From Mycteria americana (Eukaryota; Chordata; Aves; Ciconiiformes; Ciconiidae), in contig NC_134367.1 in NCBI RefSeq assembly GCF_035582795.1, positions 41,167,062 to 41,231,061 on the forward strand: a stretch of 64,000 nucleotides of DNA, read 5' to 3'. Shown here piece after piece: positions 35,733-47,900 of the stretch (position 1 is its first letter; each line of letters begins with the position of its first letter). The translations under genes and the position numbers were made by a program. The notes under the pieces were generated by a model, which saw only the letters and a program-made list of their open reading frames with translations, was not told the origin of the DNA and did no database searches.

Positions 35733-37560
35733 GTGAAAGTGAGAAACGTAAAGATATATATTGAATGTATATATAAAAATCCCTGCATATATCTGAATTA
35801 AGATACAAAAGATTTTACTGTGTCTGTTGATTCCAGGAGCAGTTGATTTATTTCATTTACCTTATCTGTTGGGGCTGCTGACTGGCATTAAGTGATAGAA
35901 ATGATAAGCCTGAAACACCCAGATTTTAAAAAGCAATTTAGAATCAAGATGTTCCCCAAAGACTTTAACTTAAACTAACATTTAAATGTGTAGTATGTGT
36001 TCTGGGATTTTCTTGAGGTTTTAATACAATGATTGCTTGCTGAAACACTGTCCTTAAGAGCCATATCTTTGGTACGTGAAAAGGATAATGTAAGACATAT
36101 AGCCTTTATGAGATACGGGGCCAATGCTGCAGCTCCTACGAGGCATAATTCCCATTGGTGTGAAACAAAACTGATCCCAAGAGCCACCCGAATGTCACAG
36201 CTCCACCCTTAGAGCAGAATCGTCAAGAAGGTGAAATTAGCAAAGTGTGATCAGTCTGGGTCCTTGGGCCTGTCCATTTGCGCTGTCGTTATCCCAAGCG
36301 TCTTTGCAGGGTAATACGCGTTACAAGTGTAGGCCAAGGCAGGGAGGTCGAGAGGAGGGAATCTAGCTTGGATGGCTTTTAGGTCTCTATTCATTGGCTA
36401 AACAGCGTGCTGGCTGAACACTGGAAACCATAGGAACTTGACCTCAGGGCACCTTTTTGAAAGCTCTGTTTCACTTGTGCTTGAAAAACTAAAGCACAAC
36501 AGGAAAAGGTTTTTAGCTTTATTTCATTGTGGCAGTGAAATGTGTGCCAGGTCTGATCAACGCAACTGCAGCTAGTATTTCTGTTTGTGACCACCTGAAT
36601 CATTTGACCTTTAAGATGAAACATCTTCTCAAGTGGAAGGAGAGGGTACTTTAAAACGGAGCTACTTTTCACAACAACAAAGAGCTCCACAAATTATTAT
36701 CGGCAAAAAGTCCAGGTGCACAACTGTGATTGCCATAGGGTCTACTAAGGTTTCTAGGTCTCTTTTTTGGTCAGGTGCAGCGTGGTGCAGCACGGTTTCC
36801 TGGCTCATTGTTACGCAAGCTTGTGACAATGAAGCTTGAAGGTTCAAGCTACTGGGTGATTTTTTGGTGGCATTGTGCAGGACAGCATTCTCTTTTTGTT
36901 TAACTGTCTCCAAGGTTATCTGGCTTCACTTTTTAAGGTTATACAGCTGGGACAAATCCACAAGGCATTATTAAAAAAAAAAGGAGCAGGAGGGGAGCGC
37001 AGAAAAAAACATAGCTAAATGGTTTCCACTAGGTGATTTTCTCTGTTGTGAAAAGAAACTAATCAGTAGCAGCCAGATGTGCTGCTCTGCCATGATTTTC
37101 AATAAGCTGGCACTGATTTTTAGATTTATTAATAAAAACATGAATGCTATTACCAGCTGCAGCTCTTTTTATTATTTCAGAGAAAATAGCCTGTTGCTGC
37201 TTTCTTAAATACTTTTTGTTCTTGTGATCTCCATTTTATCATCATTTGCTTTGAACCTTTATGTGGAAGTTATTACTTTTAACCAACCAACTGGTATTTT
37301 AAGAATACATAAATACATTTATTTAAAAGAAAACTGGTAAGTGAAAATCCCTTTTATCCCACTTACTCTTTTCCACTTGGAGAAGCTACCGCAGTATTGT
37401 AAAATACTGGGGAATACAACTGTAATCTCAGTTTTGGCACGGCAGAAACATCTCAGTACGTAAGAGCTTACTACTGGCAATGAGAAATACACGTGTGAGA
37501 TTCCTGGGTGTTTACTACCAGTAAAATAGCTCAGAAAAAAAGGAAAAGTTACTTTTCAAA
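35733..37560. other. CFAP206 3' UTR and downstream interval
   Basis: Presumed 3' UTR followed by AT-rich sequence with no recognised exon. ATTAAA occurs near 36967 and AATAAA near 37130, either of which could serve as a CFAP206 poly(A) signal. Confidence 0.45.
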
Positions 37561-38030
37561 ATGGCTTTATTCATGTGAAAGGGGAGACAACATTCAGTCG
37601 ATGCCCATTTGAATTTGAGTTTTTCTTTATTTGAATCTGGTTCTTGGGTTCTGCCGGTGCACTGGTGAGTGTACTCACGATGGCCAGGCCGTGCGACACA
37701 GCGATAGCCTCCTAGCCAGGGCTTCGGCGACAAAGCGCAACGCTTGCCGCTGTCAGGCTTTAAGGTTACTCAAAGGCTAGCTCATCGCAGCGCACCGGCA
37801 TCCTTTGCATTTACAGCTGGTTTGGGGGCTTTTTCCTTTTTAGATGGTGCTGCTTGGGGAGCACAAGGCAGGTACGTAGACAGCGGGAGATACGTAGACT
37901 GCAGCGTACTTGACTTGAATTCCTTAAGCTTTACTCGATAATTTGCATGCATCGAGAGTCATTAAAATCACCTGGTGGTTTGACGCCAGCCTGTTGCTGC
38001 ACAGATTAAAGTATCGCTCCCTTTCCAAAC
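37561..38030 (-). other. Possible 3' portion of a divergent minus-strand transcript
   Basis: Two minus-strand AATAAA signals (plus-strand TTTATT at about 37566-37571 and 37626-37631) lie upstream of the SLC35A1 CpG island, in the orientation expected for a transcript running away from it. The interval before them is moderately GC-rich and carries short minus-strand open segments rich in Lys/Pro. I recognise no protein. This may be a promoter-divergent non-coding RNA or chance. Confidence 0.25.
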
Positions 38031-38768
38031 CCTTACAGCCTCCTCGCTCTCCGAAGCGAGGCATTTTGTACGGCCTCTGCTCCCCCCGTAGCGTCCCAGC
38101 TGCCAGGCGGCCGTTCCGCGCGGGGAGCGGGCCTGGCCGGGGAGCCCGCTGTGCCGTCCCCCGCCGCGCCGGGCCGGCCCGGCGCTCCGCCGAGCTCCCG
38201 GCTACGGCTTGGCCCGCGCCTTCCCAAACACCTTCCCTTGCACGCTCGCCGCGGAGAAACAAATTAGCCGGATAAGGGTCAGGAGGGGAAGCAGATAAGT
38301 AGAAGCGGGTGCATTCGGCCAGCACACATCGGGAAAAGGCACTGTCCGCGCCGCGGCAGTGAAGCTGCTGCCCTCTCTTCTCCTCTCCCCTCCCCACCCC
38401 CGTGGGAGCGCCGCCCGCCCGCCCCCCCCCGCGCCCAGCCCCCGCTCGGAGCCTCTCCCCCCGGGGGCTGACGGCGTGCCCCGCGGCGCGGCTGCCCACA
38501 CCCGTTACGGGCCCGAAGGTGACCCAGCCCCCGGACACACCGCGCCCGCCCCTTCGGTCCGCAGCCTGCCGCAGCTCGGAGGCTACCGTGGGGTGACGCT
38601 GCCTTCGCACAGTGCCCGCACCCGCCCTTTTGGCCAGCGCGCTCCCTTTTTTTCTCGTTTACGGGCTAAAATCGGTAAAGGCTGAGAGTCAGCAGCCCCG
38701 ACGGCCTGCCAGGAGAGGGACGCACCGCCCGCCGCCGCCCTCCGCCTCCCGGCGGGCGGGGGAGAGGG

Positions 38769-38868
38769 GCTCTCTAGGCGAGACGGACGTCCGACTCTAT
38801 GGTGAAACGAGGGAGGTGGGGCGCTCTAGGCTGCCGCGCCGCACTCTATGGTGTAATGGGAGGAGCGG
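38769..38868 (+). repeat. Twofold tandem duplication of about 50 bp in the SLC35A1 promoter
   Basis: Unit 1 (38769-38818) has GCTCTCTAGGC followed by ACTCTATGGTGAAACGAGGGAGG. Unit 2 (38821-38868) has GCGCTCTAGGC followed by ACTCTATGGTGTAATGGGAGG. The two ACTCTATGGTG cores start 49 bases apart, and the second lies 80 bases before the ATG. Confidence 0.75.
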
Positions 38869-38922
38869 CGGGGCACGGGGGACGGCTCCGGCCCGGAGGT
38901 CTTGGCGCCTGCTGCGAGCACG

Positions 38923-38938
38923 ATGTCGCCTCCGAAAG
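38923..38938 (+). CDS. SLC35A1: SLC35A1 coding exon 1, residues 1-5
   Basis: Only 16 coding bases (MSPPK plus one base), then donor gtgagg. The start has A at -3 (gcacgATG) and matches the length and composition of the family's short first coding exon. Confidence 0.93.
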
Positions 38939-41900
38939 GTGAGGGCGGCGGCGCGGCGCGGGTTAGTGAGCGGGCTGCCGCGGCTCTCGGAGGGAGGTTC
39001 GGCCGGAGAAGGGGCCACTCTCCCCCCCCCCCGAAGTAAGCGCGACCCGCGCGCCAGCGGCTCCCCCCTGCCTCCCCCGCCCCAGGGGGAGTGGAACTGT
39101 CCTCCGTGAACGGGGCTGCGGCGCCGGGCGCCACCACCGCGGGCGCGGGGGAAAGGGGCTGTGAGGGGCCGCGCCGGGAGGGGACTCTCCCCCCCGCCCC
39201 GCCTTCCCGCCCTCCCGCCCTGCTCCGGCTGCCTGTGACTACCCTGGCCCGGGGCCGGCGGCGGCTGCGGGGGCCGGGCGGAGGGACCGCCGCCTCTCCG
39301 GCGTGTGGGAGGCGCCGTCCGGCGGGACAGCGGGCGGCCGGGGCTCCCGGGCCGGGGCTCGTCGGGTCACCGCTGGCGCCTCCGCCTTTAGGACCACCCT
39401 CAGCCGCAGCCGTCTCCGGAGCGGTGGCGCCTCTGTCGCCGGTTCCTGCTCTGGGAGCGTTTGAATGTGGCGCAACGCTCTTGGGGCTTCGCCCGAGGCC
39501 GCGAGGCCCAGGTCGCCAGTGCACGTGGGCACCCCCCCGCCCCTCGGCACCAACCCTGCGGGTGCGGCAGGTGTCCCTAAAACCACCACCGGACCCTGAG
39601 CTTCTCTTGGCCTGTGTGCAACGGTGCAGGAGCCCCGGTGGTCCCGAAGCCAGGGCAAGCCAGGTGGGCTTAAACACTTCAGGAAGGCGATGCCTGGCCC
39701 TCCGCCAGCTTCCCCCATAGAGGGCCTTGCGCAGGGCTGCTCAACTCTTGGCAGCAGGCTTGGTGGGGACGAGAAGGGGGGGAACCCAGGAGGAGAAGGG
39801 CCGGGAGCAGGAGGGTTTCCCGCAGGATGTGTAAGACTGGGTCTGAGGTGCCCGCCGCGCCGGCTGCCTTTGGCAGGCTGCAGGTTGTGCTTCATGTGCC
39901 AGGGTTGGCCTTGGGCTGCCATTTAAAAGAGCCCTGGTGGAGTGGTTAGATGAGCTGTGGAGATGTGTGGGAGGCCCACATTTATATCCTGAGGCTTTTG
40001 GCTGGAAATCATTTCATTTGAGTGGGATTTACTGAAGCCAGTGAGAGAAACTCTGGGAAAGAAACAACAGCTTCTTTCAGCTTTCGGCTTTTTTTTTTTT
40101 AAGTTGGTATAAGTTCAGACTTATCAGCAGAAGATATGGGTGCCACAGCACTGCTTTCCTTCTGCCCCCAGTGCTGCACTGGTACTCATGCAGACATGTG
40201 AGCCAGGCTGGAGAAATGTTCAGGCTGAAAACTAACTACAGATAGCTTTTTACATAACGCTAGAACTATCTAGTATAGTTACTAGATTCATTATATCCTG
40301 CTGCATTTGGTTTACTCAAGTTTGCAAGCTGTTGCCAAATTGGGGCATTTATTTATTTTTTGAAGAGTAGTTAATATTGGCAAGGATTAAATTTAGTTTT
40401 AGTTCAGTAGTGGATAGACTTAAAATCTTAATGTGTAAAAATGTACATTGTTAATATTTCTGTCAGCACTAAAATATCACTAGAATTTATTACAAAATAT
40501 TACATTTTTGTAAAACTGGACTGAGTTAATTTTATTTCCTGGTTGTTATGCCCTTGGATTCCCACCACCCCTCCCCACCCTCCCCACAATCCAAACTTAA
40601 TTTAAAAGTGGATTGCAGTTTGTAAGTCTCTTTTAAGCATTGTTAGTCCAAAAACTAATTGGCTCTACCTTTTAAAAGTGGTTACTGACATGGGTGAGAT
40701 TTTTTTCTCTGTAAGGAAGTAGCTAATCTAAATGATTGCAGCAGCATGAGGTATTAACTGTACCTTGCAGAAATGTTATGCAGTAGAAGACATCACTGGC
40801 TTGAAAGAAAAATGAACCAAAACATCAGTTGCACTGGATTCAGCAATTCATTCCCATATTAAATGAACAAAGTTATTACAAATCTGCCCGGAGCTTATCT
40901 GTTAACTCATTCCCTAATCAGCAGAGGAGCATAAACTTATACCAATTAAAGTACGTTTCTTTAGGATATTCAGAACACGACAGATAATGGCCCGAAAGAT
41001 GCTGCAGAATGACCAACATCCATCCGTCAGATGCCATACATAACAAAGAATAATTTACCAGTTTGAAAAATGGTTTTGTAGACACCACACATTTGCTGAT
41101 GTCTCATGTTGTAGGTCATGCCCTCATGCAGAGAAGTTCTGTTTGGAGTCATGTGCTGTTCTCTTTACCAGTATGGATGCAGTCTTAGCCATTCTCTGAC
41201 ATGGGAATGAACTGGCGTGGCCTGGCCACGTCCACCCGATGACACTCTCAGGCCTTAGAGGAGGGCGGCTGTGTGAAAAACTGCCTTTCGCCAGTAGACC
41301 TGGAACAGGCTAACTCCCAAATTATGCAGGATAGTAGTTGGTCCAGGGCAGAACTTTTACAAGAATTGCTACTGTTGTAGGAGCATAGCAGTGGGGAAGG
41401 TAGAGGGGATAACACAGATGATACATAGTCCCTGTATGGTTTAATTTACTTGAATAGCCATAAACTTAGTGTTTTCTACAGTGAGTAATTTTTCAAGAAA
41501 GCCCTTTGTGTGAAGTCCCATCACCTTTCTGAGCAAAACTCTCTTCTTTCACTAACTTAGGTGGAAAATAAGGCTGAAGGAAATGCTGCCTTATTTATTA
41601 AGATTTGCTAGATTTGATTCCCTTCTTTGCTCATACTGAACTTTTCCTCTCTCTTTGCTTTTACTAGTCTGCCAACATTCTTTGTGTCAGACTTCAGTAT
41701 ACCACATGGAGAGGATCAGCTGCCATTTCGGAGTAGCGCTTACTATCAGCTAAAGAGCAGGAAACCACTAAAAGACTTTTTGATTATTATTAGATAAATA
41801 TTAGTCTATAATTAGTTTTTCTAGAATGAAGGATGATTATGAGGGGAAGAGGACATCTTACTTCCAAACACCTGGAGTTCCTATAAAAGCTTCTTTGAGA

Positions 41901-44900
41901 AGAGACTTTGAAATTTAACTTAAACTTTTTATAGGAAGTGTTTCACAACATTGTAATTATTGTGTGCTGCCACAGTAGTATTTGCTACAGTCCTCCAGCT
42001 GGAGAACACCCTGTTTCAGTCCTTAAATTGAAAAGAAGGGCAAGCTGAGTCGTCATCTTTGTTTTCTTTCAGAAAATGTCAGCTTACTGTTCAAGTTGTA
42101 CTGCCTTACTGTGATGACCCTGGTTGCTGCAACATACACGGTCGCATTGCGGTACACAAGGACAGTGGAGACAGAACTCTACTTTTCAACGACGGCCGTG
42201 TGCATCACTGAAATTATCAAGTTGTTCTTGAGTGTGGGCATCTTGGCTAAGTAAGTATGGGAATGCTAATCAGTATTTTTAAGACAAATCCTTGCTTCTA
42301 ACCTCAGATTCTCAGATACCAAAGTACAGATACATTTGAGAATGTGGTTGGGTAGTCATGCTGTGGAAGAGTCATTTTAGAGTGGGTTAGAGCTTGTGAG
42401 TCCTCCTCAACTGAAACTGCTTTGTAAACAGCACAATATTTGGGTGTGTCCTTTCTGCATATTTTCTATTTTTGTATGCTTTGGAATAGGTTCAGAATGT
42501 CAGCATGGATTGTCTGCAGTGTTTTGGGTCTTTAAAATATTGGTGTAGATGAAAGCTGGACTGTGAGCCATCGTCTGCTGAGTTAGATAAAATTGTAACG
42601 TTCCTACTCATAGATTTTCCCAAACAATGTTACAGACAGACGTTCTGCTGTCTCTATTAACCTGGAGAATCAATGCTGAAAGGCTGTAGTCAGAAAATAT
42701 TAGAGTTTCTGTAATCCCAGACTGCCACTAAGAACTAGAACTTTAGTCCACTCATGAGCATCTGGAGTAGGGAGGCCATCAGTCTGCTGTCCTTCCTCTC
42801 AGCTTCCCTGTGCTACATCCTTCCTTGGAAGAATCTTTATATTCTGGACTTTTCCAAAGCCCAGTTCTTTCTGTTGTGGTAGAATTTGTTCCTTTAGAGT
42901 CCCTGCCTATCTCTTTGTGGCTTTTGGTACATCAGAAGGCTGGCTGTTTAGTGCTAGAGGATCATGAAGTCACATGGTGTACTTCAGATTTTTATAAGAT
43001 CTTTTCTACTTAACATCTAAATGGCATTTTACTTGCTTTAGAAATGAGACAATATTTGAATTTGGTAAGGCAGCTGTAGCAAACTGCCTTTTGTTTAACC
43101 TTTCATTAAACATAATGCGTTAGAAAAGGCAAGTGTGACCAGTGGCAAATTTCTTTTTTTTTTTTTTTTTTATGCACCCTGGGCTTCTCACTCTGCCAGC
43201 ACAAAGCGTTGGCAGAAGTGTCTCTGCTGACGAGTGGTTGCGCTGTGGTTCTCACAGTGTTGTGGCCAGTGTGGATCCTGATCCAGCCTCTGCTTTCCAG
43301 AGACTGCAGCAGCCCACGTTTCTCAATAGTGAGGGACCTGTGGGTGGCATTTGGTAGCCTCACCTGTGTGTATAATTTCTCAAATCTGTTCTTGTGCATC
43401 TGGGACCCAGGCTGTTTATAGTATACCAGAGAGGCCTAGTTCAGCAGAGTAAGCCATCTGCCTTTTGTTAAGGGTCAGTAATATTGTGTTCATTAAATGT
43501 ACGAATGGTCTTTTTGCTTGAAATAATTTAAAAGGTAATTACTTTTAACTCAGAAGTCTATTACGTTTTTTAGAACAGCCCTGCACAGCCAAAAATCCAT
43601 GTAGCCCATCGTCCTCCCTTTGACAGCAGTCAGCAGAGGATGCTTAGAACAGCAGTATAGGCAATAGGGCAAGCACAGCCTGAACTTTCCTTAGCTGGTG
43701 GCGGAAGCTTATGGATTTCCCAGCCTGGATGCTGTGTGCATACTGTGGCTGTAGCACCTAATGATCCTGTCCTCTGTGAGCTTGTCCAGTTTCTTTTTGA
43801 ACTGTTAGTCCATTCTGTATCTGTGAAATTACTTCTGCAGTATAATTACACGGTATATGTAAAAGTACTTTTTAATAAACACTTCACTGGATTCTGTCTT
43901 CTTGTGTTGGCAGACATGAATAATCTTTCCCCCTTCATTTTTATTTTCATATCTCTACAGATATGTATTGTGTTTTCATTAAGCATTTATTTTCTAAGCT
44001 GGGACTCTATCATGGTTTAACCCCAACCTGCAACTAAGCCCCACACAGCCGCTTGCTCACTCCCCCCTGGTGGGATGGGGGAGAGAACTGGAAGAGTAAA
44101 AGTAATAAAACTCATGGGTTGAGATAAAGACAGTTTAATAGGCAAAGCAAAAGCTGCGCGCGCAAGCAAAGCAAAGCAAGGAATCCATTCGCTACTTCCC
44201 ATGGGCAGGCAGGTGTTCAGCCATCTCCAGGAAAGCAGGGCTCCATCACGCCTAACGGTTACTTGGGAAGATAAAATGCCATCGCTCCAAACATCCCCTC
44301 TTCCTCCTTCTTCCCCCAGCTTTACATGCTGAGCATGCCGCCATATGGTATGGGATATCCCTTTGGTCAGTTGGGGTCAGCTGTCCCAGCTGTGTCCCCT
44401 CCCAACTACTTGCGCACCCCCAGCCTACTCGCTGGTGGGGTGAGGTGAGAAGCAGCAAAGGCCTTGACTCTGTGTAAGCACTGCTCAGCAATAGCTAAAA
44501 CATCAGTGTGTTATCAACACTGTTTCCAGCACAAATCCAAAATGTAGCCCTGTACTAGCTACTGTGAAGAAAATTAACTCTATCCCAGCCAAAACCAGCA
44601 CAGAGTCCTAGCTAATTTTTCCATGATGATCCTAGTACCCATCTCCACAGCATTTCCAGTATTGTTACATCCCTTTTGAAACAGGATGCAGAGCTGCATG
44701 CAGCATTCAGGATGTGAACGTGCTGTGGCATTAGGCAGAGGGGTGAAAGTGCTTTCTGTCTTGGTCTCGATTCCTTTCCTAAGGATTCGTAACATTCTAC
44801 TTACTTCTCTGAACACAGCTGAGCCTTGAGCTGGCGCTGTCAGAGCGCTACTCGCATCTTTTTCCCAAATGCCCATAACTGGTTTAGAGATGGTTGTCAT

Positions 44901-47900
44901 ATTTTGGGGTTGTCATTTCCTATGATTCTTTCTCATTTATTGACAACTAAGCTTTATTTGCCAACTAAAATGGGATGAATCTGTGTCACTGAGCTGTTTG
45001 AAGGTTATAATGTCTATTCTGATCTGGTCAGCTAGTGGGGTTTTCTGCTCCATAGTCAAGAGAGAGATGGGCACCAGCAGACACTGTTCATCAGGCTGTG
45101 CTCACCTCTTCTTGGTAGGATGTCTCACTTGCTGGTAGGTCTGGATGCCTTCCTTTGCTGTCCAGGTAACTGAGCTGTTTCTCAGACGGCAAAAGATCTG
45201 GTGAATTCTGCTCGGTGTAGTGAGAGTCAGACTCACTACAACTATTGAAAGTTTCCTTTTGGATATCACATATATTTGAGTATAATCAGCAAAATTTGCC
45301 AATTTCCTAATAATCTCCCATTTTAGATCACTTAAGAATATGCTGAACAGCATAGTTTTCCTTCAGTGTCTCCTTTACAGCTTCCTCCAGTTTTTAAGTC
45401 CTAATCAATTTGTCTCACCCAAAGCAAGGCACCTTTGTAGTTTAACAACCAGTTAGAAGATAGAATACAATCTATTTTTTCTGTATAGTGGGATACATTT
45501 GGATGGGTACCTTTTTCTTTTTGAAACAGCCAGCACTGGTTACTGCAACATACAGGATACTGGAGTATGACTTTTGCATTGTTCCGGCTGCAGAATTTGT
45601 TTTCTTACACATTCTAACACTATACCTTCGCTGTGTTTAATTTTAAAGTGTCTCCTGGAAGGCACATTGAATGGATGAATGCCAAAAGATTGTCTTTCAA
45701 AAGAGAAGTTTATGGTAGTTTAAGGCGTGTTCGTTGTTTACTCAACTGTACTCTCAACTTCTAATATTTATTTAAAGTCCAATTCACCATCTGGTAATTA
45801 CGTTGTCTACATTCTTAGATAGTACATAATTACTTAGCAATGGATGAAGAAAAGTAGAGCTGATTTGCAAACTCTAGTTTTAACTTTGGCTTTTCTAACA
45901 AATGCATGTTTCTCTTGCAGAACTGATAGTTCTGCTCTCACCTATACTAGTAGCTCTCACCTATTCAGACCCATGAAGAAAACAGAACATTTTTTTTAAG
46001 TTGAATCTAGATCAACATCAAGAATGCTGAATTCAAGCTACAGCGGTTTTTATTTTCTTATTTGATTTTGCAGTGTACATCTTTGGGCACCTTATTTTGC
46101 TTTATCAGCTGTACACAGAGACTTGTTTTAAATTATTTTTTGTGTAGATCTAAATCTGTCTCCACATGATCTTTCTACTGAATTCAACTTACAGTTAGAG
46201 ATTCTTGATCAGTGCATGCTTCAGAAAGCACACCCACTGCAAAGATGAACTATTAGATAGTTCATCTTCTTGTTCTCAATAACTGAAGTGAAAATGGTGC
46301 TTACTGGACATCTGTTATTCTTCATTGCTGAAATTCCATGCTAGAAGTTAAAGTAGACAGAAACTACTATTACTGCTGTGATTTGAGTTTGAACGTGTGA
46401 TCAGCTAATTTACTGAGCATGGTCTGGAACAGAAGCAGGTATAGTTTAAATATTACAGAATCACAGAATCGTATAGGTTGGAAAAGACCTTTAAGATCAT
46501 CGAGTCCAACCGTAAACCTAACACTGCGAAGACCACCACTACACCATGTCCCTAAGCACCTCATCCAAACGTCCTTTAAATACCTCCAGGGATGGCGACT
46601 CAACCACTTCCCTGGGCAGCCTGTTCCAATGCTTGATAACCCTTTCGGTGAAGTAAAATTTCCTAATATCCAATCTAAACCTCCCCTGGTGCAACTTGAG
46701 GCCATTTCCTCTTGTCCTATCACTTGTTACCTGGGAGAAGAGACCGACCCCCACCTCGCTACAACCTCTTTCAGGTAGTTGTAGAGGGCGATAAGGTCTC
46801 CCCTCAGCCTCCTTGTCTCCAGGCTAAACAACCCCAGCTCCCTCAGCCACTCCTCATCAGACTTGTGCTCCAGACCCTTCACCAGCTTCGTTGCCCTTCT
46901 CTGGACTCACTCCAGCACCTCAATGTCTCTCTTGTAGTGGGGGACCCAAAACTGAACACAGTATTCGAGGTGTGGCCTCACCAGTGCCGAGTACAGGGGC
47001 ACAATCACTTCCCTAGTCCTGCTGGCCATGCTATTTTTGATACAAGCAAATACATATTTTCTTATTCAACAGCCTACGTTAGTGTAGACAAATAGAAGCA
47101 GCCTTTACTGTGTGGTATTTTTGGACTTCTTATTCTCACTGAGTAGAACTCTATCTTTGCTAATTATATTTTATTTGCAGTTAGACATTTGAGATAGAAG
47201 CACTTTAGTCCGGCTGTACTTGGGTGTTACCAGGAACTCTAGGTTTTCTTGTAGACCTTATCTCCCAATGCTGTGCAATATAATAAATACATTGAGGAAT
47301 AAGTAAACCAACAATTTTAACCATAATGTCAATGACTCGTAACATTTTATGGAGTTCTGTATCTAGTGCAATTAACCATGGCGAGCTGTAGCGTGAACTC
47401 TTCCTTGTATTGCAAACTTCACTTTAAGTCTACTTGTCTATAGATGTACCATGTATTGGTATATGTATTGGTACAATATCATGTATTGACACGATCTATA
47501 GATCAATGGTTGTCCCTTGTGGCCAGATGTGTCTTGCAAAAGACACCTATGTGACGTGCTCGGTGTCACAAAGTCTGTCCCAAGCAAAGCGTCCCCTTAG
47601 TTAGGAAAGAGCTTTGCATGTGACCTTGCTTCTACCGCAAGAGTGTGGGAAACCATATGTGCCTCTGTTTGGTAACTGTACTGCCCCTGACTCTTCTTTG
47701 TGTGTGCTCTCTGTTATGCGAAAATGACAAAAAGAAGCCCTTGCAGCTGCCTATATAAAGACTGCTCTCATTACAAAAAAAAACACCAGGAGAAAAGGAG
47801 GTATATGCTTGATTCCACGGAAGGGGAAAGCAAGGGAGGAGAGAAACTTGGACGGAAGGATCATGAGAGGATAGAGTCCGTAAATCTTTGGAGAGGAAAA

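Larger units (their letters stand above)
38030..39880 (+). promoter_or_regulatory. SLC35A1: CpG-island promoter of SLC35A1
   Basis: Nearly 2 kb of CpG-dense sequence spanning the first exon (ATG at 38923) and the start of intron 1. Its GC richness keeps many frames open on both strands; these lack family resemblance and are treated as composition artefacts. A diverged tandem duplication lies just upstream of the start codon. Confidence 0.85.

Noticed and set aside
37924-39922. Several open frames of 100-280 codons on both strands around the SLC35A1 promoter.
   Set aside because: Very GC-rich DNA has few stop codons. The translations are Arg/Pro/Gly/Ala-rich, overlap each other in all frames and cross the true exon 1.
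46370-46778. Open frames of about 120 codons on both strands within SLC35A1 intron 2.
   Set aside because: These are the CR1 ORF2 C-terminus (minus) and its shadow (plus), not a host gene.
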